DNA of 64,000 bases from Candidatus Gastranaerophilales bacterium (lineage in GTDB: Bacteria; Cyanobacteriota; Vampirovibrionia; Gastranaerophilales; Gastranaerophilaceae), in NCBI GenBank assembly GCA_944326915.1, contig CALVFT010000001.1:62001-126000 (forward strand), in the 5' to 3' direction. The position numbers and the translations under genes are program-made. Each line of letters opens with the position of its first letter. Within the stretch, counting starts at the first letter, position 1. Below, one piece after another: positions 17,942 to 26,237 of this stretch. The notes under the pieces are model-generated. The model searched no databases. It worked only from the letters and a program-made list of their open reading frames with translations, and was not told the origin of the DNA.

Positions 17942-18020
17942 AATACCGCTAAATAAGCTTAGATAGTCGCCCCCCCCCCCCGAGTTGTTCGTATAATTTT
18001 AACATAATCATGCCTCCTTT
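17942..18020 (-). promoter_or_regulatory. Leader of prepilin copy 2: SD, ATG and poly-G switch
   Basis: Minus strand: AAAAAAGGAGG (GGAGG at 18013-18017), CATGATT, ATG at 18005, TTAAAATTATACGAACAACTC, G12, CGACTATCTAAGC. As written, the ATG frame yields MLKLYEQLGGGGRLSKLI and stops at TAG. With G11 it reads GGGG-DYLSLFSGIL and enters the pilin. Conservation of the codons before and after the tract in both copies argues that this segment is translated. Confidence 0.78.
17970..17981 (-). repeat. Homopolymeric G12 tract (C12 on plus strand)
   Basis: Twelve C on the plus strand, inside the leader of prepilin copy 2. It is two bases longer than the equivalent tract of copy 1; the in-frame length for both would be 11. 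Confidence 0.85.
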
Positions 18021-18086
18021 TTTATATTCCAACATATTTAGTATAATGGATTTTTAGCTATATCGCAATATTTATAAGACAATTTT

Positions 18087-19136
18087 CTATTTAACATTTG
18101 CTGACAAGCAATTTTTTTCATAGTGCAAATTTTCATTAAAGGCATTTATACGTTTCATAACATCTTTGAACATCGGAATAGGCAAACTTTGTTTACCGTC
18201 AGAAAGCGCATTCTCTGGATCATGATGAACTTCAATCATAATACCATCTGCACCAACTATCAAACCAGCCTTTGCCATAGGTTCAATCAAATATCTTTGA
18301 CCTGTACCGTGGCTAGGATCTACAATTATCGGCAAGTGAGAGTATTTCTTTATAACAGGAATTGAAGCGATATCCATAACATTACGAGTAAATGTATTGT
18401 CAAAACTTCTTATACCTCTTTCACATAAAATAACATTAGGGTTTCCGTTATACATAATATGTTCTGCTGCAAGTAAAAACTCTCTTATTGTACTTGCAAG
18501 CCCTCTTTTAAGAATAACAGGCTTATTACATTTACCTACTGCTTTTAAAAGTTTGAAGTTTTGAACATTTCTTGCACCGATTTGTAATACATCGATATAT
18601 TCACACATCATATCTAAATCTGCAGCATCCATTACTTCACTAACTGTCAACAAACCTGTCTTTTCTGATGCACGTTTCATATACTTAAGAGCTTTTTCGC
18701 CATATCCATCAAAATCATAAGGAGAAGTTCTAGGTTTGAATGCACCACCTCTTAAGAATTCGCACCCCATTTCTTTTGCAGCCAAAGCAACTTTCAAAAG
18801 TCCTTCGTAGTCTTCTTCAACAGAACAAGGACCTACCATAGCTACAGGTTTGTTATTGCCACCGATTTTTACACCGTTTGGAAACTCAATCACAGTATCT
18901 TCTTGTTTTCTATCTCTTGAAGCAAGCCTAAATGGTTCTCGTATTACTTTAATTTCTTTTACACCATCAAGTGCTGAAACCCTATCAGGAGTAACCGTTG
19001 TTTTATCACCAATAGCATCAATTACTGTATGTACTTGACCTTGATTTAATCTAATATCAAAACCGTTATCTTTTAACAAATCAATAACTTTTTGTATCTG
19101 AACTTTTGTTGCGCCTCGCTCCATTATGATAATCAT
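18087..19136 (-). CDS. aroF: 3-deoxy-7-phosphoheptulonate (DAHP) synthase
   Basis: First step of the shikimate pathway: PEP + erythrose-4-phosphate to DAHP. It is the class I-beta type with an N-terminal ferredoxin-like regulatory domain (MIIIMERGATKVQ to about residue 80) and the catalytic barrel: VAMVGPCSVE, FLRGGAFKPRTSPYDF, VLQIGARNVQNF, PVILKRGLASTI, LCERGIRSFDN, PIIVDPSHGTGQR, GLIVGADGIMIEVHHDP. The metal and PEP ligands of the family (Cys in GPCS, His in DPSHG) are present. The frame extends to 19190, but GGAGG lies 10 nt before the ATG at 19136, giving 349 aa. The N-terminal domain suggests feedback control by an aromatic amino acid. It is monocistronic between the prepilin leader and a TPR gene. 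Confidence 0.95.
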   Translation of the reverse strand: MIIIMERGATKVQIQKVIDLLKDNGFDIRLNQGQVHTVIDAIGDKTTVTPDRVSALDGVKEIKVIREPFRLASRDRKQEDTVIEFPNGVKIGGNNKPVAMVGPCSVEEDYEGLLKVALAAKEMGCEFLRGGAFKPRTSPYDFDGYGEKALKYMKRASEKTGLLTVSEVMDAADLDMMCEYIDVLQIGARNVQNFKLLKAVGKCNKPVILKRGLASTIREFLLAAEHIMYNGNPNVILCERGIRSFDNTFTRNVMDIASIPVIKKYSHLPIIVDPSHGTGQRYLIEPMAKAGLIVGADGIMIEVHHDPENALSDGKQSLPIPMFKDVMKRINAFNENLHYEKNCLSANVK

Positions 19137-19212
19137 ATGATTAATTCCTCCGATGATATGTATTTTGCAGAACAAGTGTAGCACGAACAATTTTTCTCTA
19201 CAAATTTATTTG

Positions 19213-19809
19213 CTATTTCGTTAATTTCTTTAATAAATCGACTGCAGGAAAATAATTTGGCAAAACCTGAAGACAATCATTTAATGAAGCTATTGCCATA
19301 CAATTATCTTTTTTTTGCAAGTACATTTCTGCCAATAAAAAATGAAGCTCAGGATCATGATAAAAATAACTTTTTGCTCTATAAAAGAAAAATTCAGCCT
19401 GTTCTTTCAAATCAGTATTCCAAAATACGCGACCTACAAACTTATAGACTTCTGGATTTATTGTAAACATAAAATCGGAATATCTTATTATTTTTTCTAC
19501 ATAATCACCCTTGTAGTAATTTATTAAAATATTCAAATCTATTTCAAGGAAATTTCTTATTTCAAAATATGATGGGTAAAAATCATTTACAATACCTTTA
19601 ATAAATGCAATTAAAACAAGTCCCCAATGAGCACGAATATCTTTATCTATAATTGATAAAAAAAGTTTTTCAGCTTTATCTACATTATCTAGCAACAACT
19701 CTGTATAAGCTAATTCAAGGATATTTCCATTTTTCTCAAAAAATTGTTGACAGCCATCTATATTAGCTGCCAACAAATTTTTTTTTGCCATTTTATAATT
19801 TAATATCAT
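19213..19809 (-). CDS. TPR-like protein (198 aa)
   Basis: Helical-repeat protein with no catalytic motif. The C-terminal half has recognisable tetratricopeptide units (VFWNTDLKEQAEFFFYRAKSYFYHDPELHFLLAEMYLQKKDNCMAIASLNDCLQVLPNYF in outline). The N-terminal half (ELAYTELLLDNVDKAEKLFLSII) is probably a degenerate unit. It has no signal peptide and no membrane segment. It lies 10 nt downstream of the exported TPR protein on the same strand, and the two are probably co-expressed. It likely works as a protein-protein adaptor, but a partner cannot be named. Confidence 0.78.
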   Translation of the reverse strand: MILNYKMAKKNLLAANIDGCQQFFEKNGNILELAYTELLLDNVDKAEKLFLSIIDKDIRAHWGLVLIAFIKGIVNDFYPSYFEIRNFLEIDLNILINYYKGDYVEKIIRYSDFMFTINPEVYKFVGRVFWNTDLKEQAEFFFYRAKSYFYHDPELHFLLAEMYLQKKDNCMAIASLNDCLQVLPNYFPAVDLLKKLTK

Positions 19810-19819
19810 ACACTAACTA

Positions 19820-20836
19820 TTATCTGTTGTTACTGTCATTATAATTAAAATCAGGCATCATCGAGTTCATAATTACAGCCTGCATAACTCTCGGATCAAT
19901 ATTTTTGCCATTTTGAGACTGAGCCATCATAAATGGTATCATATTCATCATACTATTGTTATTGTTATTATTGCCACCCATCAGAAGACTCATCTCTGCC
20001 ATTTGAGGATTTTGAGCAAACATTTGTGATGTAGCATCCATGCCTGTAGGTTGAACATTTACTGTTACACCAGCATCTTTAAGTGTTTTTATTGCATTTA
20101 AAATGTCTTCATCACTTACTGAAGCTGAAGCAATTTTGTCATTTGTTTCAATTTTTGATTTGTTTTTATCATCAAACTTTCTTATACGTTCAATATCACG
20201 TTTTTCTAGCTCTTCCTTGTTATTTATTGTTTGTTGAATATTTTCTAACTGCTTTTGTTTGATTTCTACATTCAACTCAGGAGATAAACCGTTACCGTAT
20301 GGAGCATTGATAAACTTATCTAAGTCACTTTGCTCGTCTTTTTTACCTTGTTCTGGTGGAGCAGGAGGAGCACAAGCAGGACCACCTGTCAAACAGTCAC
20401 GACCTTTTGTGGCATAATCAATTAAAAATTTATTTGATGCTAGTGCGATTACTCTATCATAAGAAGAAATCGCATCTGATGTTGATCCTAATTTTGTGTA
20501 AGCCATAGCCATGTAGTAGTATGCAAGAGCATTAGATGGATCTTTTTTAGTTAATGCATACAATTCTTGAATACAACCTGTATAATTGCGATTTTTGTAT
20601 TTTGCAATACCACTTTTTATATTTGCATTTGGATAAAATTTTACATTTTGCTCCAAATTTACTTTTGAAGTAGCATTATTCTTACCAGCTTGTGAATCTT
20701 TTTGCTGTTCTAATTGATATTTTTGAGATTTTGAAAGCTCATTTGGATCAATCTCTTCTAAATTACCAGGAACTGCATATGCAACAGAAGATAATGCCAT
20801 AATTCCTGCAAGTATTAATAAAAATTTCTTACTCAT
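19820..20836 (-). CDS. Exported TPR protein with Met/Asn-rich tail (338 aa)
   Basis: Begins MSKKFLLILAGIMALSSVAYAVPG, a clear signal peptide cut after AYA, so it is periplasmic or secreted. Two TPR units follow (IAKYKNRNYTGCIQELYALTKKDPSNALAYYYMAMAYTKLGSTSDAISSYDRVIAL in outline), then a Cys pair (RDCLTGGPACAPPAPP) that could form a disulfide, a Glu/Lys/Asn coiled region, and a C-terminal low-complexity part rich in Met, Asn and Gln with an Asn run (GGNNNNNNSMMN). The frame opens 8 codons earlier at 20860, but AGAAGGA overlaps those codons, so I start at 20836. Poor complexity at the end suggests a flexible or surface-exposed tail. Confidence 0.82.
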   Translation of the reverse strand: MSKKFLLILAGIMALSSVAYAVPGNLEEIDPNELSKSQKYQLEQQKDSQAGKNNATSKVNLEQNVKFYPNANIKSGIAKYKNRNYTGCIQELYALTKKDPSNALAYYYMAMAYTKLGSTSDAISSYDRVIALASNKFLIDYATKGRDCLTGGPACAPPAPPEQGKKDEQSDLDKFINAPYGNGLSPELNVEIKQKQLENIQQTINNKEELEKRDIERIRKFDDKNKSKIETNDKIASASVSDEDILNAIKTLKDAGVTVNVQPTGMDATSQMFAQNPQMAEMSLLMGGNNNNNNSMMNMIPFMMAQSQNGKNIDPRVMQAVIMNSMMPDFNYNDSNNR

Positions 20837-20966
20837 AACTATACTATTCCTTCTTATCATTTTTTAATGATAAAATATTATAAATCAACTTCTTCTACCA
20901 TTATATAATATTTAGTTAAATAGTCATAGTGCAAATATACGATATTGTAAAGAATCTAAATCTTGA

Positions 20967-21524
20967 TTATTTTCTCAAACTGAATTCACAACCACAATAA
21001 TTCTGTCTATATAAATTTAATTCTCTTGAAATCTTATTTGTTTTCAAAAAACCATCTTTTTTCTTGAAATCAATATCTAAATATTTAAGACCATACTCTT
21101 TAGCAATTTCATTTCCTATGGAAGATAATCTTGAAAAATTTTTGTGAGGACTAATTACAATAGAAGTAGTGAACAGTTCTATATTATTTTCTTTTGCATA
21201 TTCAGCAGTTTTTCTCAATCGTAATTCAAAACACTTATCACAACGAGTCCCCTTTTCCGGTTCCAACTCAAGGCCTTTTGAAACAGTATAAAAAGTTTCT
21301 GGATTATATTCTGCCTCAATTAACTCTACACCTAGGTGCTTGCATAATATTTGTTCAGCCATCAGGCGAATATTATATTCCTCAACAGGGTAAATATTTG
21401 GATTGTAAAAATACACAACAACTTGATATCCCATATCTTGTAATAAAGTTATGGGATATCCTGAACATATTGCACAACATGCATGTAATAATATTTTTTG
21501 TTGTCTAGTTTCTTTCTTCTGCAC
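20967..21524 (-). CDS. queH: Epoxyqueuosine reductase QueH
   Basis: QueH (former DUF208) performs the final step of queuosine synthesis, reducing epoxyqueuosine in tRNA, and replaces QueG in many anaerobes. The 185-residue protein carries all the family Cys: HACCAICSG (C16, C17, C20), RCDKCFELR (C95, C98) and YRQNYCGC (C177, C179), which bind the [4Fe-4S] cluster and a further metal. TTSIVISPHKNF is also typical. Its start overlaps the end of the VKOR-DsbA gene by 20 nt, so it is translated from the same message. No other queuosine genes are in the window. Confidence 0.94.
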   Translation of the reverse strand: MQKKETRQQKILLHACCAICSGYPITLLQDMGYQVVVYFYNPNIYPVEEYNIRLMAEQILCKHLGVELIEAEYNPETFYTVSKGLELEPEKGTRCDKCFELRLRKTAEYAKENNIELFTTSIVISPHKNFSRLSSIGNEIAKEYGLKYLDIDFKKKDGFLKTNKISRELNLYRQNYCGCEFSLRK

Positions 21525-22710
21525 CTTTTTTAATCAACCATTCTTTGTATTCATTATATTTTTGAATTCCGATATTCACTTCACCATCTACAACAGATGT
21601 CGGAGTGCCATTAATTCCTTTTGAATTTGCTTCTTTTATATCTTCTTTTAATTCATTAGCAATTTCTACACTATCAGCATCTGCTTCAAGTTTATCAATA
21701 TCTAAGCCTAAGTCTTCAGCAATTGCAATAACTTCAGCTTCTGTTTTTGGTTTTTTATCAAACAATTCAGAATTCATATCCCAGAATTTACCTTGTTTTT
21801 CTGCAGCTAAAGCATATCTTGCTTCCATACAAGAACCTTCATGGAATGGTTGAGTTAAATATACATTACATTCCATATCTAGAGGGAGATTTTTATGAAC
21901 TATTTTAACTCCTTTTAAATCTTTTACAAGTTTGTGGATCATTATATTATGAGCTCTGCACATTGGACATTGATAGTCTGAATATACATACATAGTCACT
22001 TTTGCATCTTCATCACCTAAAATATTACCTGAAACTTTATATTTATTGTGTTTTGCTTTTACAAATTCACTAAACTCTGCAGCTCTTTTTACTTGAGGAG
22101 CAAATTTATAAGTAATACGTGTATATGCAAGCCCTGCAGATGCTAAAAGCATTACCACAATGAAAGAAATTAAATATTTTTTCTGTTTCACTGCATCAAA
22201 GAAATCTATAAAACTTTGTTTGAATGATTTTACAAAACCACCATTTTTAAAATCAGTTGCAACAATTCCTATAATCAGGTTCAATGTATAAGTTGCAGCG
22301 CACAAAATACACAATTTTTGAATATCAAATAGACTTATACATAATAACATCATAGAAATTGTAAATGAAATTACACCTAATGAAGCAATGTAGTCCAAAG
22401 GATTTTTAAACACTTCCAAAAACTTCAAAAATTTTATATTTTTTAACTTATCAACAAATAATAAAAGAAGGATAAAAGAGTATAAAAATAATCCCCAATA
22501 TGCAAGAGGTATACCTAAAAACTGTGATTCTGTTGTTTTGGCAATACCATCACAATCTATAAATTCATTTATTGAACAAAAACTTGGTAAAGCATAAGGA
22601 TTAAAATTTGCTTCATAATATATTATTGCAAGTTTAATAGTTGTTACTATTCCTATTAAAACTAAAAGCAAAATTGCAATCTTCTTTTTAAAATCAACAG
22701 TTTTTTCCAT
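21505..22710 (-). CDS. VKOR-DsbA fusion, disulfide bond formation enzyme
   Basis: Two-domain thiol oxidase of the kind found in Cyanobacteria. The N-terminal half is a membrane-embedded vitamin K epoxide reductase homologue with four to five TM helices, the loop Cys pair FCSINEFIDCDG (C45, C53) and the quinone-side CILC motif (C134, C137). After a further TM helix the C-terminal half is a periplasmic thioredoxin-fold DsbA domain with YQCPMC (C247, C250) and GINGTPTSVV, the cis-Pro loop. It oxidises exported proteins and passes electrons to quinone. The first ATG of the frame is at 22725; GGGAGAG then precedes the ATG at 22710, which I prefer (401 aa). The Cys-rich prepilins nearby are plausible clients. 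queH overlaps its 3' end. Confidence 0.94.
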   Translation of the reverse strand: MEKTVDFKKKIAILLLVLIGIVTTIKLAIIYYEANFNPYALPSFCSINEFIDCDGIAKTTESQFLGIPLAYWGLFLYSFILLLLFVDKLKNIKFLKFLEVFKNPLDYIASLGVISFTISMMLLCISLFDIQKLCILCAATYTLNLIIGIVATDFKNGGFVKSFKQSFIDFFDAVKQKKYLISFIVVMLLASAGLAYTRITYKFAPQVKRAAEFSEFVKAKHNKYKVSGNILGDEDAKVTMYVYSDYQCPMCRAHNIMIHKLVKDLKGVKIVHKNLPLDMECNVYLTQPFHEGSCMEARYALAAEKQGKFWDMNSELFDKKPKTEAEVIAIAEDLGLDIDKLEADADSVEIANELKEDIKEANSKGINGTPTSVVDGEVNIGIQKYNEYKEWLIKKGAEERN

Positions 22711-22879
22711 ACTTTTCTCTCCCATTTTACACTTATTTTACAATTGTAATTCACATAAATCAATAGCTGAAAGTAGATTTTCAATTCACTAATAGCATTG
22801 ATTTTAAATTTACGTATTGTCTTAATGGAGTAGATATGTTATCATGGAGAATATAGGATATTATTCTTGAGAGGTTGTT

Positions 22880-23632
22880 TTGAAAAAGAATTTATTTGAT
22901 TTATTTTTAGAAAAAATACTTAATGTACCGTTATGGGTAAAACAAGCGATTTACATTAAGCTAATGAAAGAAATGCAGGAACTTCTTTGTGAAGATTTCA
23001 TTCATAATAATCCAGAAAATATATTAGCAACATTTGTACCGACTCTTACTTTTAAGGGTAAAACTGAATTAATGGAGCATCAATATGGACTAGATGCCAA
23101 TATATACAATTTTTTACAGGGATGCGCAAACAATTATAGTATGTTAGAAATCTCACTTAATACATTTTTATCAATGGAGGAAGTAGCTAAATACTACGAA
23201 TTGTGTCTTGAACAAAGTTTTATTAAAGTCCCTGATTCTAAAGAAATTCATGCTATGGCAGGTTTTATCGCAGGAAAATTTAGAATCGGAGAATATTTCA
23301 AACAAAAAGAACAAATTACTGTAGATCAATTACAACAAGCAATATTGACACACAAAGGTCTTGTATCAACAGACAATCCTAAGAAATTCGGAGAAGTTAT
23401 GCTAGATCTTGGAATGGTTACAGAAGCAGATCTAAAAGCAGTTCTTATATTAAAAGAAGAAGCTAAAAAACGATTCATACTGGATTCTGCAACTGTACCA
23501 AAAACAGAAACAACTTTTAGTGACGAAAAAGCTGCATTTGAAAAAGAAATATCCACTCTCAAAGAAGAAAATATCAAATTAAAGAAGAAAATGCTTCAAC
23601 TACTCGAGTTAGTAAAAAGAAACAATCAATAG
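22880..23632 (+). CDS. Protein with MshEN/GspE-N-like domain and C-terminal coiled coil
   Basis: 250 residues, TTG start with GAGAGG upstream. The first 110 residues are helical and unrecognised. Residues about 130-195 (RIGEYFKQKEQITVDQLQQAI ... FGEVMLDLGMVTEADLKAVL) read like a MshEN / T2SSE N-terminal module, which in pilus and secretion ATPases binds c-di-GMP or a partner. The last 45 residues (EKAAFEKEISTLKEENIKLKKKMLQLLEL) are a coiled coil. There is no ATPase domain, so this is a stand-alone module, perhaps an adaptor in type IV pilus or c-di-GMP control. Such a link is inference from the domain and from the GGDEF and prepilin genes in the same window. Convergent with upp, with a 3-nt gap. 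Confidence 0.7.
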   Translation: MKKNLFDLFLEKILNVPLWVKQAIYIKLMKEMQELLCEDFIHNNPENILATFVPTLTFKGKTELMEHQYGLDANIYNFLQGCANNYSMLEISLNTFLSMEEVAKYYELCLEQSFIKVPDSKEIHAMAGFIAGKFRIGEYFKQKEQITVDQLQQAILTHKGLVSTDNPKKFGEVMLDLGMVTEADLKAVLILKEEAKKRFILDSATVPKTETTFSDEKAAFEKEISTLKEENIKLKKKMLQLLELVKRNNQ

Positions 23633-23635
23633 GTA

Positions 23636-24289
23636 CTATATCGTATTAAAGATTCTGTCTCCAGCATCCCCCATGCCAGGAACGATATAACCTTTTTCAT
23701 TCAAGCATTTATCTACAGCAGCAGTAATTATTTCAATATCCGGATAGCGTTTTTGAATATTTTCTATCCCTTCTGGTGCTGCAATTATACATATAACTTT
23801 TATGTTATCAAGTGGAATACCTTTATCTGCATACAATTTTATTGCTTCAAGCAAAGAATTTCCTGTAGCTAACATTGGATCTGTAATATATACATAGAAC
23901 TTTTCAGGATTTGGTGCATCCATAGGAACTTTATTGTAGTACCATACTGGTTGCAAAGTTTTTTCATCACGATACATTCCAATATGTCTTATAGTTGCTT
24001 GAGGTAGAATATCAATTGCTTCATCTGTAAAAATTAACCCTGCTCGTAAAATTGGAGAAATAATCAGATTAATATCAGGGTCAACAGTTTTAGCTGTGAA
24101 TGTTGTTAAGGGAGTCGTAACCTCTTTTTCTACTAAAGGCAAATTTTTAGCGGCTTCATACAATAGACATCTTGTAATTTTACGTGTTGCAATTCTCACA
24201 CCTTGACTATCTGTATTTTTATCTCGCATTGTGCATAAATTTAAAAGAACTACCGGATTTGAAATAATTCTTACTTTTTCACTGTTCAT
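23636..24289 (-). CDS. upp: Uracil phosphoribosyltransferase
   Basis: Pyrimidine salvage: uracil + PRPP to UMP. The 217-residue protein has SPILRAGLIFTDEAIDILP, IGMYRDE, the PRPP-binding loop ITDPMLATGNS and the uracil-binding C-terminus GYIVPGMGDAGDRIFNT. It starts inside the end of the MCE gene (11-nt overlap) with GGGGTAG upstream, so translation is coupled to that gene. Normal length for the bacterial enzyme. Confidence 0.95.
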   Translation of the reverse strand: MNSEKVRIISNPVVLLNLCTMRDKNTDSQGVRIATRKITRCLLYEAAKNLPLVEKEVTTPLTTFTAKTVDPDINLIISPILRAGLIFTDEAIDILPQATIRHIGMYRDEKTLQPVWYYNKVPMDAPNPEKFYVYITDPMLATGNSLLEAIKLYADKGIPLDNIKVICIIAAPEGIENIQKRYPDIEIITAAVDKCLNEKGYIVPGMGDAGDRIFNTI

Positions 24290-24926
24290 TATCTACCCCT
24301 TTTTTATCTTTATGATTTATTTTATCAATAAATTTTCTTCTACGTATAATAGCATCATCAATCCAACCGTCAAACATTTCAACATTAGCTTCCACGTTGT
24401 GTGCATTTTCTAACGTAGACTCATCATGTAAAATTTCATCAGCTTCTTTCGCAAAAAATGACATTTTATTTGTTATAGAACCCAATTTATCAAACATGTC
24501 ATTTAAAAGTCCTAAAGAATCATGCAATCTTTTAGGATCTTGAACTATTATAATTTTTTTGGAAGCAATACTCTCCTCTGTTGGCGGATATATTTCTAAA
24601 GACTTAGAACCACCCATCCCGCTAAATTCTACTGTAACAATAGAGCCCTTAGGCAATTTAACATCTTTGTCGGTAATAAATTTTACATACACATCATTTG
24701 CAACTATTTTTACCGTATCAACATATCCCACTTGCACTCCCATAAACTTCACAGGAGATCCAACAATCAAACCGTCAACATCAGGTAAAAATATTTGATA
24801 TGAATTTGCTTCCTTATTTTTATGATATGTATAAAACTTTACTCCGGTAACTACAAAACACAAAATAAGAAACCATATTGCCATTTCTATCCAAACATAT
24901 GTATGAATATCATTTATTTTTTTCAT
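24279..24926 (-). CDS. MlaD/MCE family protein
   Basis: Periplasmic lipid-transport component anchored by one N-terminal TM helix (AIWFLILCFVVTGVKFYTY). A single MCE domain follows: FLPDVDGLIVGSPVKFMGVQVGYVDTVKI ... VEFSGMGGSKSLEIYPP. A helical tail (about 125-215) covers LHDSLGLLNDMFDKL. MCE proteins form hexameric rings that shuttle phospholipids between membranes, usually with MlaE/MlaF; those genes are not in the window. It implies an outer membrane. Co-transcribed and overlapping with upp, which is an unusual partner. Confidence 0.87.
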   Translation of the reverse strand: MKKINDIHTYVWIEMAIWFLILCFVVTGVKFYTYHKNKEANSYQIFLPDVDGLIVGSPVKFMGVQVGYVDTVKIVANDVYVKFITDKDVKLPKGSIVTVEFSGMGGSKSLEIYPPTEESIASKKIIIVQDPKRLHDSLGLLNDMFDKLGSITNKMSFFAKEADEILHDESTLENAHNVEANVEMFDGWIDDAIIRRRKFIDKINHKDKKGVDNEQ

Positions 24927-25024
24927 ATCCTAATTATACTGCAAACACATGAGTTTATACCACTTGCGAAAAATTTATTTGTATTATATTATATTCTGTA
25001 ATAATAGAAATGTGAGGACTAAAA

Positions 25025-25264
25025 ATGGATCAAATAATAAGAGTTGCTTGGGATTTGAATGAAAACACTGACAACAGATATCAATTAGTTTATGAAATTG
25101 CAGAACTTGCTAAAAAATTAGTAGACGAAAACCAAGCTAAAAAAGCACGTGATGAATTCAATTTTGAAGAAAACTTTGATACAACTTATAAAAAAGAAAA
25201 TCCTGTAGAACATGCTATTATGGTAAAAGCAGCTGAAGCTGATGATGACCGTTTGGTAGGATAA
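25025..25264 (+). CDS. rpoZ: Small protein resembling RNA polymerase omega subunit
   Basis: 79 residues. NRYQLVYEIAELAKKLVDE followed later by ENPVEHAIMVKAAE matches the layout of RpoZ (NRYELVxxAAKRARxL ... KPVxxALEEIAEGK). Omega stabilises beta' in the core enzyme. The N-terminus lacks the usual ITRPS phrase and begins MDQIIRVAWDL, so the match is partial; an unrelated small helical protein is possible. GAGGACT lies before the ATG. It stands alone with its own terminator rather than next to gmk, the common neighbour. Confidence 0.62.
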   Translation: MDQIIRVAWDLNENTDNRYQLVYEIAELAKKLVDENQAKKARDEFNFEENFDTTYKKENPVEHAIMVKAAEADDDRLVG

Positions 25265-25301
25265 GAGTTTTTTATAAAAACAAAAAAGTGTTTAGAATAA
25301 C

Positions 25302-25331
25302 AAAAAGTTAGAGTCATCTCTAACTTTTTTG
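25302..25331 (+). terminator. Rho-independent terminator
   Basis: AAAAAGTTAGAG and CTCTAACTTTTT form a perfect 12-bp stem with a TCAT loop, followed by T residues, 38 nt after the omega-like gene. Confidence 0.9.
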
Positions 25332-25351
25332 GTGACAAAAGGGGTTAAAAA

Positions 25352-26152
25352 ATGAATACAACAGTAGAATTTATTAAAAGTAAATTAAACAATTTCGTTC
25401 CGGAAATTGCTATAGTACTAGGCTCCGGACTTGGAGAATTAGCAGATGAGTATTGTGATTTAGCAATACCATATTCAGAAATCCCAAACTTTATAAAATC
25501 TACAGTTAAAGGACATAAAGGCAGATTAGTTTTTGCAAAAATAAATGGTAAAAATGTGGTAATGATGCAAGGTCGTAACCATTTTTACGAAGGTCACACA
25601 ATGCAAGAAATTACTTATCCAATAAAAGTATTACATGCATTAGGTGTAAAAACTCTTATTTTAACAAACGCAGCAGGTGCAGTAAATGAATCATACAAAC
25701 CTTCTGATCTTATGATTATTACTGATCATATAAATAACATGGGTGCAAATCCACTCATTGGACCAAATGATGAAAGTCTTGGCGAAAGATTTCCAGATAT
25801 GAGTGAAGTATATAACAAAGAACTAGTTAAACTTGCAGAAGAATGTGCAAAAAAATTGGAAATAGATGTTCAAAAAGGTGTATATTGGGCAAATTCTGGA
25901 CCAAATTATGAAACCCCTTCAGAAATAAAAATGATTCGACAACTTGGTGGCGATGCTGTTGGAATGTCTACAGTGCCTGAAGCAATAGTTGCTAATTATT
26001 GTAAAATGAATATTTTAGGAATCAGCTGTATTTCAAATGCAGCAAGTTCTGACAATGGTGAAAAATTATCCCACGAAGAAGTTATCGATACAACAAATAA
26101 AGCTAAAATTAAGTTTAAATCATTAGTACTACAAATTGTAGCAGATTTGTAA
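25352..26152 (+). CDS. punA: Purine nucleoside phosphorylase
   Basis: Trimeric PNP: purine (deoxy)ribonucleoside + phosphate to base + (deoxy)ribose-1-phosphate. The 266-residue protein shows IVLGSGLGELAD, VKGHKGRLVFAKI, the phosphate-binding MMQGRNHFYEGH, TNAAGAVN, the base-binding ANSGPNYETPSEI, and GMSTVPEAIVA with the conserved Glu/Met. ISCISNAAS contains the Asn that selects 6-oxopurines. It is salvage-related like upp nearby, but on the opposite strand. GGGGTT precedes the ATG. Confidence 0.94.
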   Translation: MNTTVEFIKSKLNNFVPEIAIVLGSGLGELADEYCDLAIPYSEIPNFIKSTVKGHKGRLVFAKINGKNVVMMQGRNHFYEGHTMQEITYPIKVLHALGVKTLILTNAAGAVNESYKPSDLMIITDHINNMGANPLIGPNDESLGERFPDMSEVYNKELVKLAEECAKKLEIDVQKGVYWANSGPNYETPSEIKMIRQLGGDAVGMSTVPEAIVANYCKMNILGISCISNAASSDNGEKLSHEEVIDTTNKAKIKFKSLVLQIVADL

Positions 26153-26237
26153 AGATACGTAAAATTTGCATATACATGGACTTGTCAAAAAATTTCCTTC
26201 GGAACAGAATATCTTTTGGGAAGGACGAAGTGAAATT

